In this document: positions 1 through 9,122 of the stretch, piece by piece
Numbering within the stretch: the first letter of the stretch is position 1
Layout: each line of letters begins with the position of its first letter
DNA from: Dactylorhiza incarnata
Taxonomy: Eukaryota; Streptophyta; Magnoliopsida; Asparagales; Orchidaceae
Assembly: GCA_033032865.1 (NCBI GenBank)
Contig: JAWHQI010000079.1
Location: 6,390,501-6,454,500 of the forward strand
Length of the DNA stretch: 64,000 bases
Direction of reading: 5' to 3'
The notes under the pieces: model-generated
Told to the model about the DNA's origin: nothing
The model's input: the letters and a program-made list of their open reading frames with translations, nothing else
Databases searched by the model: none
Translations under genes and position numbers: made by a program

Positions 1-2
1 AG

Positions 3-224
3 TGTCTGCTTAGCGATCGTCATGCCCTTGACTTCGTGCCCCAGTTGCAGTACAATCTTTCTTATATTGAGGAACCCGTCAGTATTCTTGAGACGCATAG
101 TCGAATGTTGCGGAGGAAGACGATTCCTATGGTTAAGGTTCTTTGGCGAAACCAGGATGTCAGTAGTGCGACTTGGGAGTTGGAACCTGTTATGAAGGAA
201 TCTCACCCTCAACTATTCTCCTAG
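3..224 (+). CDS. pol: C-terminal end of gypsy integrase (element B), partial
   Basis: This frame is open from the window edge and ends at TAG 222-224, giving about 73 residues. It contains the pattern typical of the end of gypsy integrases: a stretch ending in RRKTIPMVKVLWRN, then ATWELEPVMKESHPQLF before the stop. The VLWRN...TWE arrangement is the chromodomain-like tail of plant gypsy integrases, which is thought to steer integration to particular chromatin. Only the tail is present because the rest of pol is outside the window. The frame has no internal stop. A purine-rich tract and the LTR follow about 90 bases later, as expected for the end of an internal region. Confidence 0.8.
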   Translation, partial: CLLSDRHALDFVPQLQYNLSYIEEPVSILETHSRMLRRKTIPMVKVLWRNQDVSSATWELEPVMKESHPQLFS

Positions 225-314
225 CCTTCGGTGCGTATCTATCTAGCAATTCTAGTTATTCCTTTATGTCCATTAGATTCAAGTTGTTTTTCAAAGTTTC
301 GGGTCGAAACTTTC

Positions 315-329
315 TTTTAGGGGAGTGGC
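315..329 (+). promoter_or_regulatory. Polypurine tract of element B
   Basis: The run TTTTAGGGGAGTGGC lies directly in front of the TGTAACGCCCC start of the 3' LTR. A purine-rich tract at this place primes plus-strand DNA synthesis in LTR retrotransposons. It is identified by position and composition only. Confidence 0.65.
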
Positions 330-1048
330 TGTAACGCCCCAGAATTTAGGGTAATTATTTTAAATCCTTAATGACGTAATATCGTCATGTGGGCGTTACG
401 TTTATGTTGAGTTTCCCGGTGCGTTATAATTTGTCGTGTTTTAAATCTCGCCATAATCTAAATTTTTGACTTTAGAAAATTAAAGTTATTAAATTTAAGC
501 ATAACCATGGAGTTTCGTCGCGATCCGAGTTAATGTGAGAGCCCGGTGAATTATTGAAAATATCTAATTTAATTAATTCTTAAATAATTCTCTCTTCCTC
601 CTATAAAATGCTAGAAATTAGGTTTTTCCATCTTCTCCACTACGATCAATTTCTGTTTTCGCGAAAGAGGAGAGTTCGGTAGTCGTCTAGGAGCTTTCGT
701 CGGCCATTGCGGGAGCATTTGAGCACGAAATCTTTGTCTGAGCATAGATTTGAAAAGCTCTCGCCGAGATCTTCATGTGTGCGGTGAGTATTTTCGGTTT
801 TGTGGATGTTTGATATTGGGGTGTGTGTTCCTAACCCTTTTCCTTGACTGAAAAGTTTTAGAAAGTATTCGATTTGTGGCGTGGAGTGCTTTGGAGTCGA
901 AATCGAAGAATTTAAGGTAAATTGTGGACTCCTCCCTTTGTTTGAGTTTTTGTTCATACTTTCTTGCCAAACTTTTGCTGAAATTATCACGTTGATCCTA
1001 TAAAGGAGTTATCTTTAAGTTTTCAGATTTGAGCAAAGCCTCTGCTAG

Positions 1049-1515
1049 AATTCGTCGAGTAATTAAGTCTAATTCGTTGAGTCAATTCGACGAATTCGTC
1101 GAATGGCTTTCCTTAGAGGATTCTTAGTGTTTTGCAGATAATTCATCGAGAAGCTTAGTTAAATTTGTCGAGAAGCCTAGTCTAAACTGTCGAGACTTAA
1201 CCGATGATACTAAACAGTCGAGACCTTATATGAATTCGTCAAATGCTTTCGACATATCCGTCGAGACCCTATGGAAATCCGTCGAGACCCTATGGAAATC
1301 CGTCGAGACTTTCCCTGAACCGTCGAGACCCTTTGGAAAATTCATCGAGTGATCCTGGATTCGTCGAGTGATTTCATTGAATTTGTCGAAACTTAGAAAT
1401 TTCGTCGAGTTGTCTGATATGATTCGTCGAGTGATCTTGGATTCGTTGAGTAATTTCGACGAATCTGCCGAGACTTAGAAATTTCGTCGAGTTGTCTGAT
1501 ATGAAATGTCGAGTG
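1049..1515. repeat. Array of TCGTCGAG / CTCGACGA motifs in B's LTR
   Basis: More than fifteen copies of the octamer TCGTCGAG or near variants, in both orientations, lie within about 470 bases at irregular spacing. The clearest is a perfect 20-base palindrome, ATTCGACGAATTCGTCGAAT, at 1085-1104. Each unit has CpG steps, some decayed to TG or CA. The spacing is too irregular for a tandem satellite or a CRISPR array. The position inside an LTR suggests a cis-regulatory cluster, which is inference. Confidence 0.8.
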
Positions 1516-1635
1516 ACTGTTTATTCATGAAAAAGGTGATATTTTTCCTCCTTTTATCATGGTGTAATGAAGTTATGCTGCGCGTGGTGTTAAGTGACGG
1601 GGTGATGAGATGGTTTTGGACTGTTGGTGAGAGAG

Positions 1636-1640
1636 ATTAT
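1636..1640. other. Target site duplication ATTAT, left of C
   Basis: ATTAT directly precedes the TGTTGGGACC start of C's 5' LTR and is repeated exactly at 24154-24158 after C's 3' LTR. This marks a clean integration of C into the LTR of B. Confidence 0.92.
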
Positions 1641-1794
1641 TGTTGGGACCATTGTCCACAATGTCTTAGATTTGGAGAAGTCCATTCCTAAGTCAAAGAT
1701 ATACCTCAGAATGTATTTGATATACTTTCTAGAATCATTGTGCATAACATAAGGTCAAGCAAAGTGCTCAAGGAATTCATCCAAGTTCACAAGT

Positions 1795-2080
1795 GTCGAG
1801 ACACCACACATCGCTCGACGCCTGTGACCCAGAAGCATCGACCCATGTCTGCTGCTCAAAAAGACAAGGTCGCCGCTGAAGATCTGAGACCAAGTTTGGA
1901 AGCGTCGAGCCAAGGAATATCGCTCGACGCCGTGGAATAAGAAGTGTCGGCTAAACTTCAGTTAGCTCAACGCTAGCAAAAAGAGTCGAGATATGAAGGC
2001 AAGATTAAAAGCGTCGAGATACTACACATCGCTCGACACCTTATTAAAAAAGCGTCGACAGAGATATACAATGCTCAACG
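1795..2080. repeat. Palindromic CpG motif cluster in C's 5' LTR
   Basis: Inverted pairs of GCGTCGAG and CTCGACGC (also GTGTCGAG and CTCGACACC) repeat here with 14-17 base spacers, for example around 1795-1820, 1900-1932 and 2010-2040. The same cluster is in the 3' LTR at about 22843-23130, where some copies have decayed (CTCGACGC to CTTAACGC). It ends about 150 bases before the TATA box, where an enhancer would be expected. Confidence 0.8.
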
Positions 2081-2230
2081 CCTTTTTTTGAGAAGCTCTG
2101 AACTGAGAAATGCATAACAATTCATCTACAGCTAGCTGAGCCTTTGTTTATTCTGAAGCCATTAAAGACCGTTGAAGACTTAACGTCATGCTGACGTGGA
2201 GGAGCATAACAGATGTTGCAGATGGCGGGC

Positions 2231-2238
2231 TATAAATA
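2231..2238 (+). promoter_or_regulatory. TATA box of C's 5' LTR promoter
   Basis: TATAAATA in the context GGGC-TATAAATA-GAAGG, about 590 bases from the LTR start. The copy in the 3' LTR is at 23280-23287. It lies downstream of the palindrome cluster and upstream of the tandem array, so transcription probably starts near 2265. No other sequence in this LTR fits as well. Confidence 0.75.
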
Positions 2239-2609
2239 GAAGGCATGTCCTATGGACTTACAAGCTGATTATTTTCCTATTTTCGAAAGCAATTATCTTC
2301 TCCGTCTCTTTGAGGGAAAGTTTGAGAAAGAATCTGAAGAAGTCATCTCCTCTTTCAGAACTGTTCTAACTTGAAGAATTCTTTCAGCAATCTGGTGCTG
2401 ATACTTCTTTCTGAAAAGAGAAGATTAAGAAGGAAGAATCTGTCTTCCTAAAAAGAAGAACAATCATCACAGCCTGATAAATCAAGAAGACCAAATTGCT
2501 GCTGCTGATCAGTTGAAGATTTCTGTCTGATCATTCAGGCAGATCAAGAAGACTCAACACTTTGAAGAATCTGAGTCTAAGTATTATTACTATCTTTATC
2601 AATCCCTGT

Positions 2610-2885
2610 AGTGTCTGAGTTGTCAGATCTGAGTGTAGGATCTTTCAAGGATCTGAGTTGTAGGATCAGGTGTGATCTGAGTTGTAGGATTCATGGGTGA
2701 ATCTGAGCTGTAAGCCTATAGTTATAAAGGCTGAGGTAGGATCTATTGAGATCTGAGTTGGTAGGATCTGTTGAGATCTGAGTTGGTAAGATCTGCTGTG
2801 ATCTGAGTGAGTAAGATCTGTTAAGATCTGAGTCTGTAAGATCTATTGTGATCTGAGCTGTAAGACCTGTTGGTGGTCTGAGATC
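2610..2885 (+). repeat. Tandem GATCTGAG-type array in C's LTR
   Basis: About nine degenerate units of 25-30 bases, each built on GATCTGAG followed by TTGTAGGATC or TTGGTAAGATC. Within a unit GATC/AGATC segments can pair, so the transcript could form a row of short hairpins. It lies downstream of the TATA box, in the transcribed part. The 3' LTR copy (about 23655-23925) has lost roughly one unit. Confidence 0.75.
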
Positions 2886-3115
2886 TGGAGGAGATATAAA
2901 CCCTATCTAGCACACTGCTAGAGGGGAGAAGGGGGAAAGTGGATTACCCAAGATAAGGGGAACCACTATAAAATTCTGTGTGTTTTTGTTTGTGTTCATT
3001 TTCTTGAAAGCTCTGATCATTCATTTAGGTTATAATCAAGAACTGCAAATAGTTTTTAAAATAACCTATTCACCCCCTCTAGGTGATTAACTACCCTTAA
3101 TTAAAGTCTTTCAAG

Positions 3116-3127
3116 TGGTATCAGAGG
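3116..3127 (+). promoter_or_regulatory. Primer binding site of C (initiator tRNA-Met)
   Basis: TGGTATCAGAGG starts two bases after the 5' LTR. It matches the complement of the 3' end of plant initiator tRNA-Met, the usual primer of plant copia elements, except for the last base (usually C). Confidence 0.9.
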
Positions 3128-3191
3128 TAGGTTGTTCAAGAAAAGGTTTAACAACCTGAACAAGATCTCCTAAGGGTAGATTTGTTAAGTC

Positions 3192-5495
3192 GTGATGGCT
3201 AATAGTGAAGGAAACAAGGAATTCACATCAATGAAGTTACCAATCTGTAGAAAAGAAAACTTTGGGATTTGGAAGGAGAGGGTCAGATTATTCATGGAAG
3301 TCTCTGACCCTAGGATTTACATCACTGTTCTTGAAGGACCTTTTGTTCCAATGAAGGTCTCATTCACAGATGGAAGTATCAAGACTCCCAAAACATACTC
3401 TGAGATGACTAAAGATGAAGTGATCCATGCCTCTATGGATAAAAGAGCTCAGAATATCATAGTGAGTGCAATTGAGGATTCAACCTTCCAGAACTTAGTA
3501 CAATGCAAAACTGCCAAAGAAATGTGGGAATCTCTCATTGTCTATATGGAAGGGACCGAGGAAGTCAGAGATGACAGGAAGTCTCTTAAAAATTAGCAAT
3601 ATGAGGCTTTCAGATAAGACAAGAAAGATTCAATAGCAATTTGCTATGAGAAATTCTTCAAAATTGTAAATGGTCTGAAAACCTATGGAAGAACTTTTAT
3701 AGATTATGAGCTGAATGATAAATTCTTAAGATCCCTGAACAAAGAATGGGATATCAAGATCTGTGCCATCAGGGAAATGGGAAATCTGGGAATTATTCAG
3801 CCACAGAATCTATATGGGAAACTTTTGTCCCATGAACTTCACCTGAATACCAGAAAAGCTGAGGAAGGACACAGCAGGGAAAATCCTATTGCTCTGAAGG
3901 CAGAAAGTTCCAAGAAAAGCAAAGAAAGAATGTCATTATCCCCCAGGATACCATCTGAATCAGAAGAATCAGAGACCAGTAATTCTGACTCTAAAATATC
4001 AGATGGTGAACTGGCACTCTTCACCAAACAGCTGAAAAGGATGCTCAAAAGAAAACAACACTAGAAAACTAGACCCTCTCAGTAATCCAGATCTAAGAAG
4101 CACTCCAATTCTTCAGAGGGATTCAAACAAGATTCCAAGAAGGACAGGTATAACTCTAAACACAATAAATCTAATTCAGAAGAAATTGTGTGCTTTGGAT
4201 GCAGGAAATCAGGACACATGATTGCTGATTGTCCTTCAAAGAGAAAGAATAATAAGAAGTCTGATGAAAGGGGGCACAAATCTGACAAGAGACATGAGAG
4301 GAGTCTAATAGCCAAGAAAGGCAAAGTCACTCTCAGTGACAGTGAATCTCAATCATCTGACTCAGATAGTGAAGAGACACTCATAGCTCTGGTGACTGTC
4401 AATGAAAGTGAAGACACTATGAATCATAGACCTATGATAAGAGCCTCACTATCAAGGTCTGATAGTGAAGAGGATGAAGAAGAAAATACAGGACTCATGA
4501 CACTCAGTGATGAAGAGGATCATGAGACAATTTCTAATGTGAAGGTACTTGATAAAACTCCTTTATCTGATTCTGAACCTAAAATTATTTCTAAACCTGA
4601 GATAAATTCATTTTCTTCTGATGAGAATGACTCAAAATCTAACTTTCATGAAGATGAAATTATTGAGAACTATGAGTCACTTCTTAAAGCCCTTAAAAAG
4701 AGCAAAAGGCATGTCTATTAAAAGTCATGTCTATTATTCACATTCAGACTTTATGCACTAAGGAGAAATTAATAAAAGAACTTGAGGCAAAACTCCTAGC
4801 AGAAAGGAAGCTTGTGGCAAAGTTCTCAAAACCACAAACTATCCTTCCCATAATAGACACATTCTCTGCATAATACAGATATGGCATAGGATACAATGGA
4901 AAGGCAGAAAGTTAATCTAAAAATAATGGCAAGGCACTTATGCAACCTATAAAATTCAACAAAGCTATGCTTATCACAAATGAGCATGATCAAAAAGTTG
5001 TGCATAAGTTTTGTAAGGGTGAGTGTTCTAATAGCAAAGATGACTCAATTCAACCAAGTAACAATGATGCCAAATTTCTATGCAAAGAAAAAGTATTTAC
5101 TCATCATGACTCCTTTGTATTTAAAGCAAACACCAAATTCAAAAGAGAGGAACTAAGACCAGTAGTGAAAACCACTGCTGTCAAGAAAACTAAACCAGTA
5201 AATTTCACTAAAACAATTTACAAAGCTCCTTTGAATAAGGCAATAAAACAAAATGTGAGTCAACCTAAAGAAGTGAGAAGACCTCCAAGAAGATATAACA
5301 GATATGAATGTTGGTGCTGTGGAAGGGTTGGACATTTTGCTCTTGACTGTTGGTTCAATCCAACTGTTCTAAGGTTCAACTCTTGGAGATGTGGCAACTC
5401 TCACATCACCAAGGATTATACAACAACTAAATATTCCATCTCATACTAACAAGGTTCTAGGACCCAACTTGGTGTGGGTTCCTAAGAAAAGGTAA
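3192..5495 (+). pseudogene. gag: gag of element C, broken
   Basis: The start is ATG 3192, and the first 134 residues hold the copia gag core (KLPICRKENFGIWKERVRLF, then DKRAQNIIVSAI). The frame continues past stops at 3594 (TAG), 3615 (TAA), 4062 (TAG) and 4083 (TAA). Two CCHC zinc knuckles are intact: CFGCRKSGHMIADC (from 4188) and CWCCGRVGHFALDC (from about 5306). The segment between is Ser/Asp/Glu-rich. A frameshift lies between 4721 and 4940, and the frame returns to the first one before its end at TAA 5493-5495. The related copy in F shows that at least two of the early stops replaced Gln codons. The intact protein would bind and package the element's RNA. As it stands it cannot be made. 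Confidence 0.85.
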
Positions 5496-5510
5496 TTTCT
5501 TCTTGCAGGG
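5493..5510 (+). promoter_or_regulatory. gag-pol junction with acceptor-like pyrimidine tract
   Basis: The gag frame ends at TAA 5493-5495. It is followed at once by TTTCTTCTTGCAGG (5497-5510), which looks like a plant 3' splice site. Pol resumes in another frame with the protease. Element F has the same layout at 33414-33434: stop, then TTGCTTTTTGTAGG, then protease in another frame. It could serve splicing or mark a recoding site. The role is inferred from conservation between two diverged elements. Confidence 0.45.
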
Positions 5511-7331
5511 ATGTCCAAAGACCAATCAACTTCCTATCTGGTACTTGGACAGTGGGTGCTCTATGCACATGACAGGAACAAAAAGTCTGCTGAATGATTA
5601 CACTCCTGTGAAGAATGGACCAAAGGTTATCTTGGGAGGGTCTGACAAAGGTAAAACTAAAGGTTATGGTAAAATCACAAATGGAATTGTCACCATCACC
5701 AAAGTTGCTCATGTTGATGGATTGCAGCACAATCTCATCAGTATAAGTCAATTGTGTGATATTGGGTATGACATTTCATTCCACAAGGATGAGTGCCTGA
5801 TTAAGAAAGAGAATGAGATAATTCTCTCAGGCACTAGGAGTGGCAACATTTACTGCTTAAAATTTATATGTTCTGATCAAGTAAATTCCATATGCTTAGT
5901 AGCAGAGAATAAAGTTTCTAGTAGTGTACAATGGCATAAAAGGTTAGCCCACATAAACTATAAGACTATAAATAAGCTTATTTCAAGAGACCTAGTGAGA
6001 GCTGGGCCTAAGTGGAAATGTGTGCAGGAGGGTCCCTGCCATGCTTGTCAAATGGGTAAGCAGATCAAGTCATCCTTCAAACCAATTGGTGAGAAGGATT
6101 CCATTAGATGTCTATACCTACTTCACATGGATCTATTTGGACCAATGTCAATCCATAGCCTAGGAGGAAAGATTTACACCCTTGTAATTGTTGATGATTA
6201 TTCCAGATTCACATGGGTATTCTTCCTTAAACACAAGTCAGATACTCTAGAAATATTTACCAGCTTTGTTAGGCAAATCAAAAATGAAATAGGAAATCCT
6301 GTAGTCAAAATTAGAAGTGATCATGGGACTGAATTTCAGTCAGGTGCAATGACCAAATTTTGTGAAAATCTAGGCATCTCACAAGAGTTCTCATCCCCAG
6401 AACTCCCCAACAAAATGTGGTTGCTGAGAGAAGAAATAGAACTCTCATTGAAGCTAGTAGGAGTATGCTAAGTGATTCCTCTCTTCCTGAGTATTTTTGG
6501 GTTGAAGCTGTAAACACAGCATGCCATGTGCAGAATAGGGCTCTTATCAACAAAAGACTGAATAAGACCCCTTATGAGTTGTTGAAAGGTAGAAAACCCA
6601 CTTTAGCCTATTTCAAAATATTTGGTAGTAAATGCTTTGTATTAAATAATGGAAAGCCCCATCTTACTAAATTTGCTGAAAAAGCACATGAGGGAATTTT
6701 TGTTGGCTATAGCTCTCAAAGTAGAGCCTATAGAATTTTCAACAAAAGGTCAAATAGAATAGAAGAATCTATACATGTTGTAATTGATGAAACCAGCCTT
6801 ATTTATAAGGATCTGGAAAGTTTATCTAGTAGTGCAGGTTCTACACAGAAATTGAAGGAGATGAATATCAATGAACAACACATTGAGGATAATGAAGAAA
6901 CTAATGAGACTGTAATTGTGACTAGAGAGGATGAGTCTCAAGTAGAAGACAATTATGAAGAACCTATTGCTGTTGAAGAACCACAACATCCAGAACCTCT
7001 AGAACAGCCAACTCAAACAGATGCAACAGAATCACAAAGGGAAAATGAGAGGTGGAGGAATGCAACCAAACATCTGAAGGATCACCCAAAAGAACAGATT
7101 ATAGGAAATCCAAATGAAGGTGTGCAAACCAGAAGAGGAAACTCAATACATGAGGCCTTGCATCACAGCTTTCTATCCAAAATAGAGCCTAAGAAGTTTG
7201 ATGAAGCCAATAAGGACGCTTCATGGATATCAGCTATACAAGAAGAGCTAAATCAATTTGAAAGATGTAAGGTCTGGATATTGGTTCCAAGACCAAAGAA
7301 ACACAGTCATAGGGACCAAATGGGTATTTAG
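5503..7331 (+). pseudogene. pol: Protease and integrase of element C, frameshifted
   Basis: It opens with a retroviral-type aspartic protease: YLDSGCSMHMTG, with DSG at about 5545-5553. Next comes the GAG-pre-integrase zinc region, with HKRLAH and CHACQMGKQ. The integrase core shows HMDLFGP and RSDHGTEF as the two Asp sites. A one-base deletion near 6400 shifts the frame just before the third acidic site (AERRNR), and the integrase C-terminal part continues from 6417. A second frameshift lies near 7290 where reverse transcriptase begins. An acidic linker (about 6850-7080) and a KEQIIGN box follow the integrase, as in other Sireviruses. The intact protein would process the polyprotein and insert the cDNA. 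Confidence 0.85.
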
Positions 7332-8710
7332 AAATAAGCTGGATGAAAATGGTGTGATTATCAAAAACAAAGCAAGGTTGGTTGCCCAAGGATATAGACA
7401 GGAGGAAGGCATAGATTTTGATCAACTGTTTGCTCCTGTGGCAAGATTGGAGGCAATCAGACTATTCCTCGCATTTGCAGCACATACTGGATTCATAGTT
7501 TATCAAATGGATGTAAAGTCAGCATTCCTTAATGGAACAATACTGGAGGAAGTATATGTAGAACAACCCCCAGGTTTTATTGACTCTACTCATCCAAATC
7601 ATGTCTATCTTTTATTAAAAGCTTTGTATGGCCTGAAAATGGCACCTAGAGCCTGGTATGAGACATTATCTTGATTTCTCATTGAGAACAAATTCTCAAG
7701 GGGAAAGATAGACAAGACATTGTTTCTTAGGGTAGTTAAAGGTCAAATTATTCTAGTACAAATATATGTAGATGATATAATTTTTTGCTCAACTGATAAT
7801 AACCTTTGAAAAAGGTTTGCAAGCCTTATGCAAGGGAAATTTGAAATGAGCAGCATGGGTGAGCTCAAATACTTCTTAGGACTCCAAGTGAAACAGTCTG
7901 AGGAAGGAATCTTCATTTCTCAGACCAAGTACACCAAAGAGATTATCAAGAAGTTTGGAATGGAAAATTCCACTGTCATGAAAACACAAATGGCAGCCAA
8001 TATGTCACTGGACAAGGATGACAAAGGGAAACCTATTGATGAAACCTTGTACAGAGGCATCATTGGTTCAATGCTCTACCTAACTACTAGCAGGCCAAAC
8101 ATTATGTTCTCAACATGTGTGTGTGCTAGGTATCAAGTGAACCCTAAAGAATCTCACTACACTGCTGTCAAAAGAATTCTGAGATATCTGAAGGGTACTC
8201 TTAATCTTGGCCTTTGGTATCCTAGAAGCAATGACTTTGAACTAACTGGTTTTTTCAGATGCTGACTATGCAGGATGCAAGGAGGATAGAAAAAGTACAT
8301 CAGGCAAATGTCAATTCCTTGGCAAAAGACTAATATCTTGGAGTAGCAAGAAGCAGACCAGTGTAGTTATCTCTACAGCAGAATCTGAGTACATCTCAGC
8401 TGGAAACTGCTGTGCTCAGCTACTATGGATTCAACACCAACTCCAAGACTATAAAGTCCAGCTAAGTAAATATCCTTTATATTGTGATTCAACTAGTGTT
8501 ATTGTTATAACTAATAATCCTGTTTCACATAGTAGAACTAAGCACATAGAAATTAGATATCACTTCATTAGAGAACATATAGAAAATGGAGATATCATAA
8601 TTGAATATGTCCCCACTGACAAACAAGTTGCTGATATATTCACTAAACCACTGGATGAAACAAAATTCAATAACTTCAAAATTGAATTAGGAATGCTAAA
8701 AATGGAATAA
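7258..8710 (+). pseudogene. pol: Reverse transcriptase and RNase H of element C, broken
   Basis: The copia reverse transcriptase is plain: [39 protein letters not shown], the catalytic YVDD (7765-7776) and GELKYFLGLQV. In-frame TGA stops lie at 7672-7674 and 7807-7809. A frameshift in a T6 run near 8247-8255 precedes the RNase H part (SDADYAGC, then SSKKQTSV, AESEY, CDST and SRTKHIEIRYH). The frame ends with ADIFTKPLDE...ELGMLKME at TAA 8708-8710. The intact protein would copy the RNA genome and remove the RNA strand. The three breaks abolish this. Confidence 0.88.
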
Positions 8711-8830
8711 AGTTGTCTTATAATTAAATAAAATAAAGCTAGAATAAATGACAATTCTCAAATAAGTATAGAAAATGAATTAAATAAATGAAAATAATAA
8801 TTAAGTCCTAAAAGGTGAGTGGAGATATAT

Positions 8831-8940
8831 CTGGCGTCGGGCAAGGATATAAGGCGTCGAGAGAAGATACCTGGCCTCGAGAAGATACTTGGCGTCGAGC
8901 TATCTCAACGTTTGTGCGAACATAGCTAGGCCGTCTCGAC
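8831..8940. repeat. Internal copy of C's LTR-type palindromic motif cluster
   Basis: GGCGTCGGG, GGCGTCGAG, GGCCTCGAG, GGCGTCGAG and the inverse GTCTCGAC lie within 110 bases just after pol. The core is the same GCGTCGAG seen in C's LTR at 1795-2080, but the surrounding sequence differs. It is therefore not simply a piece of LTR that was copied whole. Confidence 0.7.
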
Positions 8941-9019
8941 ATGGTAAATTTGAACCATTTGATCAATCTTGTTAAACAAGCCCGGCGCGCGGCTATTCAT
9001 CTTCTTGAATTAGAAATTC

Positions 9020-9027
9020 TATAAATA
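9020..9027 (+). promoter_or_regulatory. Candidate internal TATA box for C's env-like gene
   Basis: TATAAATA in the context ATTC-TATAAATA-AGG. It matches the LTR TATA box of the same element base for base over eight positions. It follows the palindrome cluster and would precede the env-like start by about 105 bases if D were absent. Confidence 0.55.
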
Positions 9028-9117
9028 AGGAAGACACTTCGATTAGTACATATGCCCTAGATTTCTCAATTCGAAATTATCTGCCCTAGAAAATTTCTCC
9101 ATCAATTTTTTCACTCT

Positions 9118-9122
9118 ACAAT
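9118..9122. other. Target site duplication ACAAT, left of D
   Basis: ACAAT precedes D's left LTR and is repeated exactly at 19735-19739 after the right LTR. This shows that D inserted as one unit into C, 11 bases upstream of the env-like ATG. Confidence 0.93.

Larger units (their letters stand above)
330..1640 (+). repeat. 3' LTR of element B, left part
   Basis: It starts TGTAACGCCCC after the polypurine tract and runs to the C insertion point at 1640. No gene is seen. It holds a dense array of TCGTCGAG-type motifs at 1049-1515. With the right part (24159-25287) the whole LTR would be about 2.4 kb, in line with the long LTRs of Tekay-like gypsy elements. The short open frames inside it (for example at 1506-1691) have no recognisable product. 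Confidence 0.8.
1641..3113 (+). repeat. 5' LTR of element C
   Basis: It runs from TGTTGGGACC to ...GTCTTTCA, 1473 bases. In order it contains a cluster of GCGTCGAG/CTCGACGC inverted motifs (1795-2080), a TATA box (2231-2238), a tandem GATCTGAG array (2610-2885) and the terminal box TTCACCCCCTCTAGG near 3070-3083. That end box recurs in the LTRs of E, F, G and I in this window. The left edge abuts the target duplication and the right edge the primer site. Confidence 0.93.
8711..9122 (+). promoter_or_regulatory. Internal leader between pol and env-like gene of C, promoter-like
   Basis: No gene lies here. The order is an AT-rich stretch, a perfect splice-donor match AAG|GTGAGT (8812-8820), a cluster of GCGTCGAG motifs (8831-8940) identical in type to those in C's LTR, and a TATA box (9020-9027). 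Element D then interrupts it at 9122. In the uninterrupted element the TATA box would lie about 105 bases before the env-like ATG (now 19751). Cluster followed by TATA is also the order in the LTR, so this reads as an internal promoter. That function is inference. Confidence 0.55.

Noticed and set aside
1049..1515. CRISPR-like array of TCGTCGAG repeats
   Set aside because: The spacing is irregular, the orientation mixed and the unit only eight bases long. The setting is a plant LTR.
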